Below are positions 34,511 to 42,210 of a stretch of 48,415 bases of DNA, in pieces. Position numbers and translations under genes: made by a program. Position 1 is the first letter of the stretch; the number at the start of each line of letters is the position of its first letter. The stretch is from Bacillus sp. CGMCC 1.16541 (GTDB taxonomy: Bacteria; Bacillota; Bacilli; Bacillales; Bacillaceae_H), in contig NZ_KZ821210.1 in the NCBI RefSeq assembly GCF_003184905.1, positions 1-48,415 of the forward strand. Reading direction: 5' to 3'. The notes under the pieces are model-generated. The model saw nothing but the letters and a program-made list of their open reading frames with translations, did no database searches and was not told the DNA's origin.

Positions 34511-35103
34511 TTGGATAGAGTAGATGTCAATGAACTTAGCGGAACGATGAACATAGGTCATGTATGGTCTTCTGATCAAGCAATTTCTGCGGAAAATAAT
34601 ACTAAAAGGTCAACCTCAACAAAGAACAAGCCGTCCCAACAAACTCGTGAAAGAAGTAAAAAAAACACCGTAATCGAAAAGAAAATGATCCAGATATTAC
34701 AGTGAATATTAATGGAAGACCAATTCCTTATAAAATAGATAGTAAGCAAGAAGAACCTCAATCATATGTGCAAAAAAACAATCGAGTCATTCGTAGTCAA
34801 ACAAGAGAGGTCACTTCAACTTTTACAATAGGTGACATTCATATTGGTGCAATTGAAGATGCTTCCGTTGTTAACTTTGGTAATAACTTTCCAACTAATT
34901 TCAGAAGTAATAAAAAGCATAATCAAGGGTTTGGTAACATTTTTGGGAGTCAAAATGACATTCACGATATTATGTCTAGAATGCAAGAACAGGATGTTAC
35001 AGAGGTATTTAATGAAAATGAAAGCAAACAGCATCCAGAGTGGTTAAATATGCTAATAGAAGAACAATTGAAAGAAAAAGATAACAAAAAAGATAACATG
35101 TAA
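34511..35103 (+). pseudogene. GerPF-like spore germination protein, interrupted by a frameshift at an A8 tract
   Basis: Two frames together would give a protein of about 197 residues. Frame 1 (from TTG 34511, with AGAGGATC upstream) starts DRVDVNELSGTMNIGHVW and ends TAG-type stop at 34705; frame 2 continues as DPDITVNINGRPIPYK and runs to 35103. The switch point is the run of eight A at 34658-34665: with nine A (or six), the frames join as SKKKHRNRKENDPDI. The C-terminal part has TFTIGDIHIGAIEDASVVNF and NFRSNKKHNQGFGN, close to GerPA/GerPF-type spore germination proteins. Frame 2 alone (34702-35103) is 133 residues and could be translated from an ATG if the first part is not needed. Sequencing error is possible. 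The downstream terminator is intact. Confidence 0.6.
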
Positions 35104-35121
35104 ACGAGTTATCTTTTTTTT
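35086..35121 (+). terminator. Terminator after GerP-like gene
   Basis: AAAAAAGATAAC and GTTATCTTTTTT arms; A8-type left and T8 right flanks. It overlaps the end of the gene. Confidence 0.85.
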
Positions 35122-35163
35122 GTTATCAATAATTTTATTATGTAAACAAAAGGTGACATAAAA

Positions 35164-35420
35164 ACTCCATTTATAAAAGAGGAGTTAGTAATATAGACAT
35201 CCCGCTCTGTCGTAACCCGAAGTGTCTTAAATACCCAGATCAACTAGGTGGGTGTTCGCACAGCCATTTTTAACGTCCTTCTAAGGAGAAGGCATGTTAT
35301 CCGCAGCTTGATGTTGAACTCCCGTTTAACACTCAAAGGTTTAAGACAACATGAGTATACGGGCATCGCAGGTATGTCGTATATGTATACATTCCCTCAC
35401 AAATGAGAGAATGATGAGTA
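35164..35420. other. Structured non-coding region, possible RNA or mobile-element end
   Basis: No frame with a ribosome site spans this stretch, but arms are many: ACTCC/GGAGT (35164-35185), TGTCTTAAA/TTTAAGACA (about 35223-35231 and 35339-35347, a 9-bp closing stem around 107 bases), ACCCA/TGGGT, CCTTCT/AGAAGG, GTATAC/GTATAC, and CATTCCCTCA/TGAGAGAATG (about 35390-35413). It is richer in G+C than its surroundings. Possible identities are a structured small RNA or a relic of an IS200/IS605-type element. The remaining bases to 35699 hold only the GAAGGAG site of the following gene. Confidence 0.45.
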
Positions 35421-35699
35421 GTTTGTTGAAAGGATTATGTTCCGTTTGGCAAGAGAGAATATTTTCTCTAAAAGCGAAGGAAAGAATGTTCCTGTGCTTT
35501 CTGTATTTACACTATACATGATATGTGTAGGGAAAATCAATGGTATATTATAACTAGTGCTTTAAATATTTAAATCAAAAAGACTATAGCTTGAATATAT
35601 TTGTTATGTCTAATTTCCTGTGTACAAATAAGTGAACAATCTTTATAATCTTCCTGTTAAAGAAATTTTTGTCTATTTTAGTCGAAGGAGAAAAGAGAC

Positions 35700-37103
35700 G
35701 TGCCAAAAGAAAGATTAGAAGAAAAGCAACTTATTCACCCACATGAAGGTCGTTATTATGCATTTGTACTTGTTATCAGTATTTTAACCTATATAGCCTT
35801 TATCGTATCAGTCGTTGGAATCTTTATCATTGGAGCCATCATTTTATTATCGCTTTTTGCTCATGCGTTAATGATTGGTTACATTCGAATGAATGCAGTT
35901 CAGTTAAATGAAAAGCAGTTTCCAATTATCTATGAGAAAACGAAGCAATTGTGTAGCGAGATGGAATTAAACCGAGTACCTGATGTGTATGTGATGCAGT
36001 CAGGTGGAACGTTAAATGCATTTGCAACGAGGTTTTTTGGTCGTAACATGGTTGTGATATACTCGGAGATTTTTGAATTAATTGAACAAGGTAATGAGGA
36101 TGAGCTGTCGTTTGTCATTGCACATGAACTAGCTCATATTAAGCGAAATCATATTTCAAAATCAATGTTTATTTTGCCTGCAATGTGGATGCCTGGTATT
36201 GGTGAGCTGTATTTACGAGCTTGCGAATATACGTGTGATCGCTATGCGGCCTATTACACAAATAATCCAGAAGCTGCGAAAAATAGTTTGACCATTCTTA
36301 GTGTTGGAAAAGTGCTTTATAAGCAAGTGAGTCGCGATGAGTTTTTAAGACAAGCACAGCGTGAAAAAGGTTTTTTTGTTTGGTTAAGTGAATTTTTATC
36401 GACACACCCTCCATTACCAAAGCGAATCTATGAAGTTGGAGCATTCATGGGTGAGCCTGAGGAAGTAATCTTTGAAACAAAACGTTCGAAAAAAGTTTGG
36501 TTGTTTGTTCCAGTCACTCTTCTTTTATTTAGTGGTTTTATAGGCGGAATGGTCTTTTCGATGAACCATTTTTTTGACGAAACAGTAACAGATTTCGATG
36601 AGAGTGCTTATGGAGAGCCATCACCGGTAACGCAAGCGATTATTACGGATGACATGGACGAGTTACAAAAGTTAATCGAAGAAGGTTACGCAGTCGATGA
36701 GTTAGACGATCAAGGTTATACACCATTGCATTGGGCTGCGAAGTCTGACAATGTAGACGCAGCTACGTTACTATTAAATGAAGGTGTAGATGTTAATATA
36801 GAGGACGGCGACCTATTTTTAACACCTCTGATGAGTGCAGCTGAGTTAGGAAACACGAAAGTTCTTTCATTCTTACTTGATGAAGGTGCAGATGTAACTT
36901 ATGAAGACAGTGAGGGTGATACAGCCTTAACTTATGCTGTTTATAGTGATAATGTGGGGGCTGTTCGCGTATTAATAGAAGCAGGAGCAGACCCAAATGC
37001 GCCAGATTACTATGGTAGTACACCGCTTATGAAGGCCATTGAAAATGGAAATGCAGAAATAGTGAATGAATTAAAACAAGCAGCAAAGAAAGGAAAGGGA
37101 TAA
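35700..37103 (+). CDS. M48-family membrane protease fused to ankyrin repeats
   Basis: 467 residues. Two N-terminal membrane helices (about 20-65) are followed by an M48 metalloprotease domain: zinc motif HELAH (142-146), with the third ligand region ACEYTCDRYAAYY. A further membrane helix lies at about 262-284 (VWLFVPVTLLLFSGFIGG). The C-terminus (about 310-467) carries ankyrin repeats: DDQGYTPLHWAAKSDNVDAA, DLFLTPLMSAAELGNTKVLS, EGDTALTYAVYSDNVGAVRV, and YGSTPLMKAIENGNAEIV. The ankyrins probably choose a partner or substrate. The start is GTG 35700 with GAAGGAG upstream. The next gene starts 2 bp after the stop, so the RDD protein is a likely partner. Confidence 0.88.
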   Translation: MPKERLEEKQLIHPHEGRYYAFVLVISILTYIAFIVSVVGIFIIGAIILLSLFAHALMIGYIRMNAVQLNEKQFPIIYEKTKQLCSEMELNRVPDVYVMQSGGTLNAFATRFFGRNMVVIYSEIFELIEQGNEDELSFVIAHELAHIKRNHISKSMFILPAMWMPGIGELYLRACEYTCDRYAAYYTNNPEAAKNSLTILSVGKVLYKQVSRDEFLRQAQREKGFFVWLSEFLSTHPPLPKRIYEVGAFMGEPEEVIFETKRSKKVWLFVPVTLLLFSGFIGGMVFSMNHFFDETVTDFDESAYGEPSPVTQAIITDDMDELQKLIEEGYAVDELDDQGYTPLHWAAKSDNVDAATLLLNEGVDVNIEDGDLFLTPLMSAAELGNTKVLSFLLDEGADVTYEDSEGDTALTYAVYSDNVGAVRVLIEAGADPNAPDYYGSTPLMKAIENGNAEIVNELKQAAKKGKG

Positions 37104-37105
37104 AT

Positions 37106-37543
37106 ATGAATGAAGTGATACAGCCAGCAGGTTTTTGGATTCGTTTAGGTGCAAACGTTTTAGATGGAATTATTATTGGAGTGCCGTTAGCTCTTATTGG
37201 TTTTTTAATTTCAGGCACATTTGAGGAGGGTCATTGGTCTACGGATGTTCTTAGTGCTATTTATTATATATTTGTACCGGTATTATGGTTCGGTTATACA
37301 GTTGGAAAGCGTATTTGTGGTATTCGTATTGTGAAAGTGGATGGAAGAAATGTTGGAGTTGGCGCTATGCTATTACGGTCGTTAGTAGCAGGCCTTGTGT
37401 ATTTAATTACATTTGGAATAGGTCTTGTCATTAGTCTTTTTATGGTAGCGCTTCGTGAAGATAAACGCTCAATTCACGATATGATTGCTGGAACATATGT
37501 TACGTTTACAAAGCCGGGGGAAGAAAAATCAGTTGACCTATAA
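37106..37543 (+). CDS. RDD-family membrane protein
   Basis: 145 residues. The N-terminal motif PAGFWIRLGANVLDGIIIG (R and D of the RDD motif) and the second segment TVGKRICGIRIVKVDG-NVG with GKRIxGIRIV are family hallmarks; about three membrane helices. The ribosome site lies in the end of the protease gene (AAAGGAAAGGG), and the stop-start gap is 2 bp, so translation is coupled. RDD proteins have no fully settled function; some act as Na+/H+ antiporters. It may anchor, or be a substrate of, the M48-ankyrin protease. Confidence 0.85.
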   Translation: MNEVIQPAGFWIRLGANVLDGIIIGVPLALIGFLISGTFEEGHWSTDVLSAIYYIFVPVLWFGYTVGKRICGIRIVKVDGRNVGVGAMLLRSLVAGLVYLITFGIGLVISLFMVALREDKRSIHDMIAGTYVTFTKPGEEKSVDL

Positions 37544-37545
37544 AA

Positions 37546-37577
37546 GGAGAGAGGGAGTTTAGCTACCCTCTCTTTTT
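37546..37577. terminator. Terminator between RDD gene and converging membrane gene
   Basis: GAGAGAGGG and CCCTCTCT arms (8 bp) with T5. Confidence 0.75.
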
Positions 37578-38168
37578 ACGTTGATTTATTCTTAGTAAGA
37601 GTAAATAAAGAAGTCCGATTAGAGGCAAAAACACAAGAGGACTTTTCGGTTCATGATAGTCATTCTTCATTACATAATAAGAAAGCCAAATAAGGATGAA
37701 AAAGTCCATAGTCATAATGCTGACAAATTGAGAAGAAAGAAATGCTTGTTGATAAGCTGAAAAAGAACCTGTAAATAAACCAATTCCGTACAGGAAAATG
37801 ACAAGTATAAGCAGAACAATAATAAAGATACGAGAGTTTAAGGCAGTTAATAGCGTTGTTGACGTTCTAGATTTCACTTTACTTACTCGTCCGCGAAAGG
37901 AAAAGTAAGGTAGTAAAGCAAATGCTCCTAGGAAAAAAGAAAGAAAAACAAAAGGCCAAGCCGTTAATTTACGATTGTCTTGTGGTAAGATAAGAAAGGC
38001 AAAAAGAAGTGGGTATAATCCTAAAAACGAAAAAATCATAACAATAAGCGGATCTACTTGTTCAAATTGACCGCCAATTAAAAGTGACAAGAGCGCGTCA
38101 TTGTCAAAACATTCCCCAGGTGCAAGGAAAATAGCATAAACGAGTAGGGTAATCCAAATGAAAAACAT
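37563..38168 (-). CDS. Predicted multi-pass membrane protein, unknown function
   Basis: 201 residues, about five or six hydrophobic segments: 1-16, 40-62 (DPLIVMIFSFLGLYPLLFAF), 70-90, 110-135 (FIIVLLILVIFLYGIGLF), 147-165 and 175-195. Basic tail NQRKKRG. Acidic and Cys-containing loop near residue 20 (APGECFDNDA). AAGGAGTTGGTGAC precedes the ATG. No family recognised. It faces the convergent RDD gene. Confidence 0.75.
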   Translation of the reverse strand: MFFIWITLLVYAIFLAPGECFDNDALLSLLIGGQFEQVDPLIVMIFSFLGLYPLLFAFLILPQDNRKLTAWPFVFLSFFLGAFALLPYFSFRGRVSKVKSRTSTTLLTALNSRIFIIVLLILVIFLYGIGLFTGSFSAYQQAFLSSQFVSIMTMDFFILIWLSYYVMKNDYHEPKSPLVFLPLIGLLYLLLLRINQRKKRG

Positions 38169-38284
38169 GTCACCAACTCCTTGTTTTCGTCAATCGTATC
38201 ATATGTGATGATGAATGTGCTTGCAATCGCACACGATAAATTTGTAATCAATGAAAAAGAAATAGGAATGAAAGGGGCAAAACA

Positions 38285-39622
38285 TTGAGGTTAAATGTGA
38301 AAACACTTATTGTGACAAGCTTAGTTAGTGCATGTGTAACGATGACAGCTTGTTCAACAAATAACGTGTCAGAGCCTGAGCCAGATGAGAAGCCAAAGCC
38401 AATTAACCAAGTCGAAAAGGAAGCAGTTGAAGTAGAAAAACAAGTGGCTCCTCCTTTTAGTAAAGCAACATTACCCACTACATTAAAAGAACTAGTAAGC
38501 TTTCCACCAGGAGTATATGAATCTCTTCAAAAAGATCAAGTGGAAGAAATTGAGAAAGCTGTAGCGGACTTACCTCCCATTACAGAAGCACAAGCAAAAG
38601 ATGAAGACTTTGTAAAAGCTTATGCAAGTGAAATAACAGTGCGGTTTCAAAAGCACTATCCAGGCCCAGAAGTTGTAGTTCAAAAGTGGAAAGAGTTGGC
38701 GTTTGGTACACAGAACGTAGAGGATGAACGTTATCAATTCAAAGAAAATATTAACGTTTATCTATTAATCCACACTAAAAAAGATGTAACAGAAGAGAAT
38801 GTACGTGAAGAATTACTAAAAGATATAGAGCCACTAGTAGCGTTACTACCAAAAAGTGTGAATGTAGGTCTGCGTATTTATAGTAGAATTAACGACATGC
38901 CAGAGACTTCTTGTGAACGACAAGAAGTGGTATATGACGTGCAGCCTTATAATAAAGAGTTATTCGAGGGAACTTTACATAATCCAACTATTACAGAACA
39001 GTTTTCAATGAAAGCTAGCATACAAGCTGTTTATACGGACTTGCAACAGTTTGATGAAGCCACTCATACTAATATGTTGTATGTATTAAATGATGATGTG
39101 CATACGTGTTCAACAGAAAATGAATTAACTAATGAAGATATCCAATCCTTAGCAATAAAACCGATTGTGCATGTAGTTGAGATGGCCGAAGGAAAAGAAT
39201 TGAAACCGTTGGCTAATCAATTACATGGATCTTATGTAGTAAAGGATCATCAACACCTTACTAAGGAATTTAATCGAACGCACGATATCATTCAAAAGTG
39301 GCAAGAATGGCAAGTTGGTAACGAACAAATTGTAAACAACGAATATTCAGAGCGTAGCAATTATATTTTAGATTGGCGCCTTGAATGGCATGATATGTTA
39401 CAAGAGCAACTTCTAGTAACAAGAAAAGCATTTGAAGTATTAGAACAACAAAATAAGATATCTCTGTCCACTTATTTACAAATGGTGAACTTAAACCGAG
39501 ATTACATCTCCAATCTTTATCAGTTGCGGGATCATGCAATTAATGAGTTGTTTAATTTGAAAGATGAACCTTATGAGAAGGTAGAAGAGGTTATTCAAGA
39601 AACGTATCATTCTGAAAGATAA
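38285..39622 (+). CDS. Predicted lipoprotein of unknown function
   Basis: 445 residues. The signal segment VKTLIVTSLVSACVTMTACS ends in the lipobox TMTAC, with Cys near residue 23 as the lipidated residue; an acidic, Pro-rich linker (EPEPDEKPKP) follows. The rest is a mixed alpha/beta body with a long charged C-terminal half (about 325-445) that looks helical. Start codon is TTG 38285 with AAAGGGG spaced 7 bases ahead; no ATG or GTG gives the signal peptide. It precedes azlC by 55 bp, and could be co-transcribed. No family recognised. Confidence 0.75.
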   Translation: MRLNVKTLIVTSLVSACVTMTACSTNNVSEPEPDEKPKPINQVEKEAVEVEKQVAPPFSKATLPTTLKELVSFPPGVYESLQKDQVEEIEKAVADLPPITEAQAKDEDFVKAYASEITVRFQKHYPGPEVVVQKWKELAFGTQNVEDERYQFKENINVYLLIHTKKDVTEENVREELLKDIEPLVALLPKSVNVGLRIYSRINDMPETSCERQEVVYDVQPYNKELFEGTLHNPTITEQFSMKASIQAVYTDLQQFDEATHTNMLYVLNDDVHTCSTENELTNEDIQSLAIKPIVHVVEMAEGKELKPLANQLHGSYVVKDHQHLTKEFNRTHDIIQKWQEWQVGNEQIVNNEYSERSNYILDWRLEWHDMLQEQLLVTRKAFEVLEQQNKISLSTYLQMVNLNRDYISNLYQLRDHAINELFNLKDEPYEKVEEVIQETYHSER

Positions 39623-39677
39623 TCGAGATGAGTGAAAGAAGAGAACGTGTATATAGAGATAGAAAAGGAGAATGGTG

Positions 39678-40406
39678 ATGGAACCTAGTCGAGAAAGAGC
39701 AACTTTAGACATACAATCTCCTCATCCATTTATAAAAGGAGTCACGGCTGCAACACCGATTATGATCGGTTATTTGCCAATTGGTATTACATTTGGTTTA
39801 TTGGCAAAACAAGCCGAATTATCATTGTATGAGTTAACAGCGATGAGTGTATTTGTTTTTGCTGGCGCAAGTCAATTTATGGCAGCAAATATGATAGCAG
39901 GTGGCATTGGTGTGGTTGAAATTATTGTCGCAACGTTCATTTTAAATTTCCGGCATTTTATTATGAGCTTATCAGTAATGAATGCTTTAAAAGTCATTCC
40001 GCTGCGATTTAAAGTTTTGATGTCTGCTGGATTAACGGATGAAACGTTTGCGTTGTCATCTATGAACATTGATAAAGTGAAAGAAGAAAAAAGTCATTAT
40101 TTCTATCTTGGTTTAATTAGTGCTTCTTATTTTACATGGGTATTTGGTTCATTTTTAGGTGGCCTTGTTGGAGGATTTATCCCTCATGCTCTTAGTCAAA
40201 GTATGACAATCGCTTTATATGTGATGTTTATTGCACTACTTGTTCCTTCTGTGAAAAAAGAGTGGCGCCTTGGGGTTATCGCACTCATTAGTATGATTTT
40301 TAATTATGGATTTAGTCAATTCATGAGTAGTGGATGGGCCATCGTTTTTGCTACCCTTCTAGGTGGTTTTAGTGGGATTTTCTTAATGAGAGGTGAAGAG
40401 AAATGA
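39678..40406 (+). CDS. azlC: AzlC family branched-chain amino acid exporter subunit
   Basis: 242 residues, about seven membrane helices. PIMIGYLPIGITFGLLAKQA (about 22-41) and VFAGASQFMAANMIA are diagnostic of AzlC. AzlC with AzlD forms an exporter for branched-chain amino acids (4-azaleucine resistance in B. subtilis). ATG 39678 is preferred over ATG 39672 because AAAGGAG (39664-39670) is 7 bases ahead of it. Overlaps azlD by 4 bp. Confidence 0.9.
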   Translation: MEPSRERATLDIQSPHPFIKGVTAATPIMIGYLPIGITFGLLAKQAELSLYELTAMSVFVFAGASQFMAANMIAGGIGVVEIIVATFILNFRHFIMSLSVMNALKVIPLRFKVLMSAGLTDETFALSSMNIDKVKEEKSHYFYLGLISASYFTWVFGSFLGGLVGGFIPHALSQSMTIALYVMFIALLVPSVKKEWRLGVIALISMIFNYGFSQFMSSGWAIVFATLLGGFSGIFLMRGEEK

Positions 40407-40699
40407 TGTGGGTATTAATTGTTGGAATGAGTATTGCCACGTTGCTCCCGCGTATCATACCTGTACTCATTGTCGATAAGTTAACGATGCCACCTTGGCT
40501 AGATAAATGGTTGTCAGCAATCCCATATGCAGCACTTGGCGCTCTTATTTTTCCAGGAGTACTAACAGTTTATCCTGATCGTCCTCATATTGGTTTTCTT
40601 GGTGCAATTGTTGCTATCGTTTTATCTTCGTTGCGCTTAAACATCTTTCTCGTTTTACTTGGGTCAATTGGAGTTGTATTTGGACTTTCATTTTTATGA
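40403..40699 (+). CDS. azlD: AzlD family branched-chain amino acid exporter subunit
   Basis: 98 residues, about three membrane helices (IATLLPRIIPVLIV, SAIPYAALGALIFPGVL, LGAIVAIVLSSLRLNIFLVL). The TLLPR-IP motif is typical of AzlD. The ATGATG overlaps azlC by 4 bp, so translation is coupled. A terminator follows at 40708. Confidence 0.9.
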   Translation: MMWVLIVGMSIATLLPRIIPVLIVDKLTMPPWLDKWLSAIPYAALGALIFPGVLTVYPDRPHIGFLGAIVAIVLSSLRLNIFLVLLGSIGVVFGLSFL

Positions 40700-40707
40700 A
40701 AAATATG

Positions 40708-40738
40708 CCGTTATCTTCTATGAGGATAACGGTTTTTT
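40708..40738 (+). terminator. Terminator after azlCD
   Basis: CCGTTATC and GATAACGG 8-bp perfect stem, then T6. Confidence 0.9.
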
Positions 40739-40834
40739 GTGTATAATAGTGTCTATTAAAAATATGTTCTAAATAAAAAGGTACATAATTGGAAGTGGCT
40801 TTTAAGGGAAATTGCTTTGTGATGAGCCATCATA

Positions 40835-40894
40835 GGTGCTAATTATGTAAGTGATACTTGTAAAAGTTGAGCGTATCACTTGTTTAAAAGCACC
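40835..40894 (+). promoter_or_regulatory. Nested stem-loop in leader of DUF2187 gene
   Basis: Outer arms GGTGCT (40835-40840) and AGCACC (40889-40894), and inner arms AAGTGATAC (40849-40857) and GTATCACTT (40873-40881), are both perfect and in nested register, separated by internal loops of 8 and 7 bases. It sits 50 bp before the ATG at 40944. A possible -10 TATAAT lies at about 40742. Confidence 0.6.
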
Positions 40895-40943
40895 AAACTT
40901 TGGGACAATAAAGACAACAATAATTTGCAGGGGGTTTAAATAA

Positions 40944-41171
40944 ATGGAAAACGAAACGAATAAGCCAGTCACAGGAAAAGAAGCGCCTAACGCAACAAAA
41001 GTAAAAGAAGGTGACACGATTCAATTAAAAACAGGTGAATTAAAAGGGAAAAAAGGAACCGTTATTATTGTTCGTGAAAACTCTGTGATTGTTGATGTTG
41101 GAAAGAGCGAAGAAACGGGAGAGCCGAGAAAAACAGTGATTAACCACCGTAATTATAAAATCGTGAAATAA
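40944..41171 (+). CDS. DUF2187 (YkvS-like, KOW-type) protein
   Basis: 75 residues. KEGDTIQLKTGELKGKKGTV (about 22-41) followed by VIIVRENSVIVDVG is the DUF2187/KOW-like barrel; KTVINHRNYKIV ends it. The highly charged, lysine-rich N-terminus (about 20 residues) is an extension relative to YkvS. KOW domains bind RNA or ribosomal protein surfaces. AGGGGG precedes the ATG by 8-9 bases. The leader contains a nested hairpin (40835-40894), and a terminator follows. Confidence 0.88.
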   Translation: MENETNKPVTGKEAPNATKVKEGDTIQLKTGELKGKKGTVIIVRENSVIVDVGKSEETGEPRKTVINHRNYKIVK

Positions 41172-41204
41172 ACGTTGAAAAGCAACACAATCAACATCAC
41201 GTAA

Positions 41205-41237
41205 GAGTGCCGAACGTTAAGTGTGCGGCACTTTTGT
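41205..41237 (+). terminator. Terminator after DUF2187 gene
   Basis: AGTGCCG and CGGCACT 7-bp perfect stem, loop of 13, T4. Confidence 0.8.
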
Positions 41238-41309
41238 TATTTGTTTTTGTGAATAATTATACTTTCTTGTACAATAAAGCAAGTAGTAAAAGTAGAAAGG
41301 GTTTTGTTT

Positions 41310-42197
41310 ATGTCATTTGATCTTCAATCATTGTCGTTACCAAAAGAAATTCAAACATTGCTTACAAATAGAAAAGAATCTTTTTCAAAAGAGGATGCGT
41401 ACTTAATTGGTCAGAGTGGCTATACGCCATCTGAAGAAGCCATTTTAGTAGATGCAATCATTGCCTTATCATTAGGGAAAAATGTCTTACTAAAAGGGCC
41501 TACTGGATCTGGGAAAACAAAGCTTGCTGAAACACTCTCAAGTATTTTCTCTCAGCCAATGCACAGTGTAAACTGCTCAGTGGATTTAGACGCAGAAGCA
41601 CTATTAGGCTTTAAAACCATTTCAGAGCGTGAAGGAAAAACGAGCATCGAATTTATAGAAGGTCCTGTCGTTCAAGCAATGAAAAAAGGTCATCTTCTTT
41701 ACATTGATGAAATTAATATGGCCAAACCTGAAACATTACCGATTTTAAATGGCGTACTTGATTATCGTAAAATGATTACAAATCCATTTACAGGTGAAGT
41801 AATCAAAGGAAAAGAAACGTTTGGTGTTATAGCCGCGATTAACGAAGGATATGTTGGAACGGTACCATTAAATGAAGCATTAAAAAATCGCTTTGTTGTT
41901 ATTGATGTTCCTTACATCCAAGGTAGTAGTTTGAAACAAGTGTTAGTCTCACAGTCGGCATTGAAAGATGAAAAGTTATTAGATAAATTTGTGACATTAT
42001 CATCAGATTTGATTACACAAGTCCGTAGTGGTCATGTTTCAGAGGAGGCAGCGTCCATTCGTGCGCTCATCGATACGTGTGATTTAGCCCTTTACTTACC
42101 ACCTATCCGTGCCATTCAGCGTGGCATTATTGAAAAGTTAGAAGATGAAAGGGAAAAAGCAGCCATTCAAAACATTGCGGAAACGCTGTTTGAGTGA
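41310..42197 (+). CDS. yojN: MoxR-type AAA+ ATPase YojN
   Basis: 295 residues. Walker [10 protein letters not shown] (63-71), Walker B LLYIDEIN with D133-E134, a sensor-1 region [17 protein letters not shown] and an arginine finger region [11 protein letters not shown]. MoxR ATPases act as chaperones that insert cofactors or assemble complexes with VWA partners. AAAGGG precedes the ATG; the upstream in-frame TTG 41304 is not used. The next gene, yojO, begins 13 bp later. B. subtilis yojN/yojO have the same order and lengths. Confidence 0.9.
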   Translation: MSFDLQSLSLPKEIQTLLTNRKESFSKEDAYLIGQSGYTPSEEAILVDAIIALSLGKNVLLKGPTGSGKTKLAETLSSIFSQPMHSVNCSVDLDAEALLGFKTISEREGKTSIEFIEGPVVQAMKKGHLLYIDEINMAKPETLPILNGVLDYRKMITNPFTGEVIKGKETFGVIAAINEGYVGTVPLNEALKNRFVVIDVPYIQGSSLKQVLVSQSALKDEKLLDKFVTLSSDLITQVRSGHVSEEAASIRALIDTCDLALYLPPIRAIQRGIIEKLEDEREKAAIQNIAETLFE

Positions 42198-42210
42198 GGG
42201 GTTTTGAACC

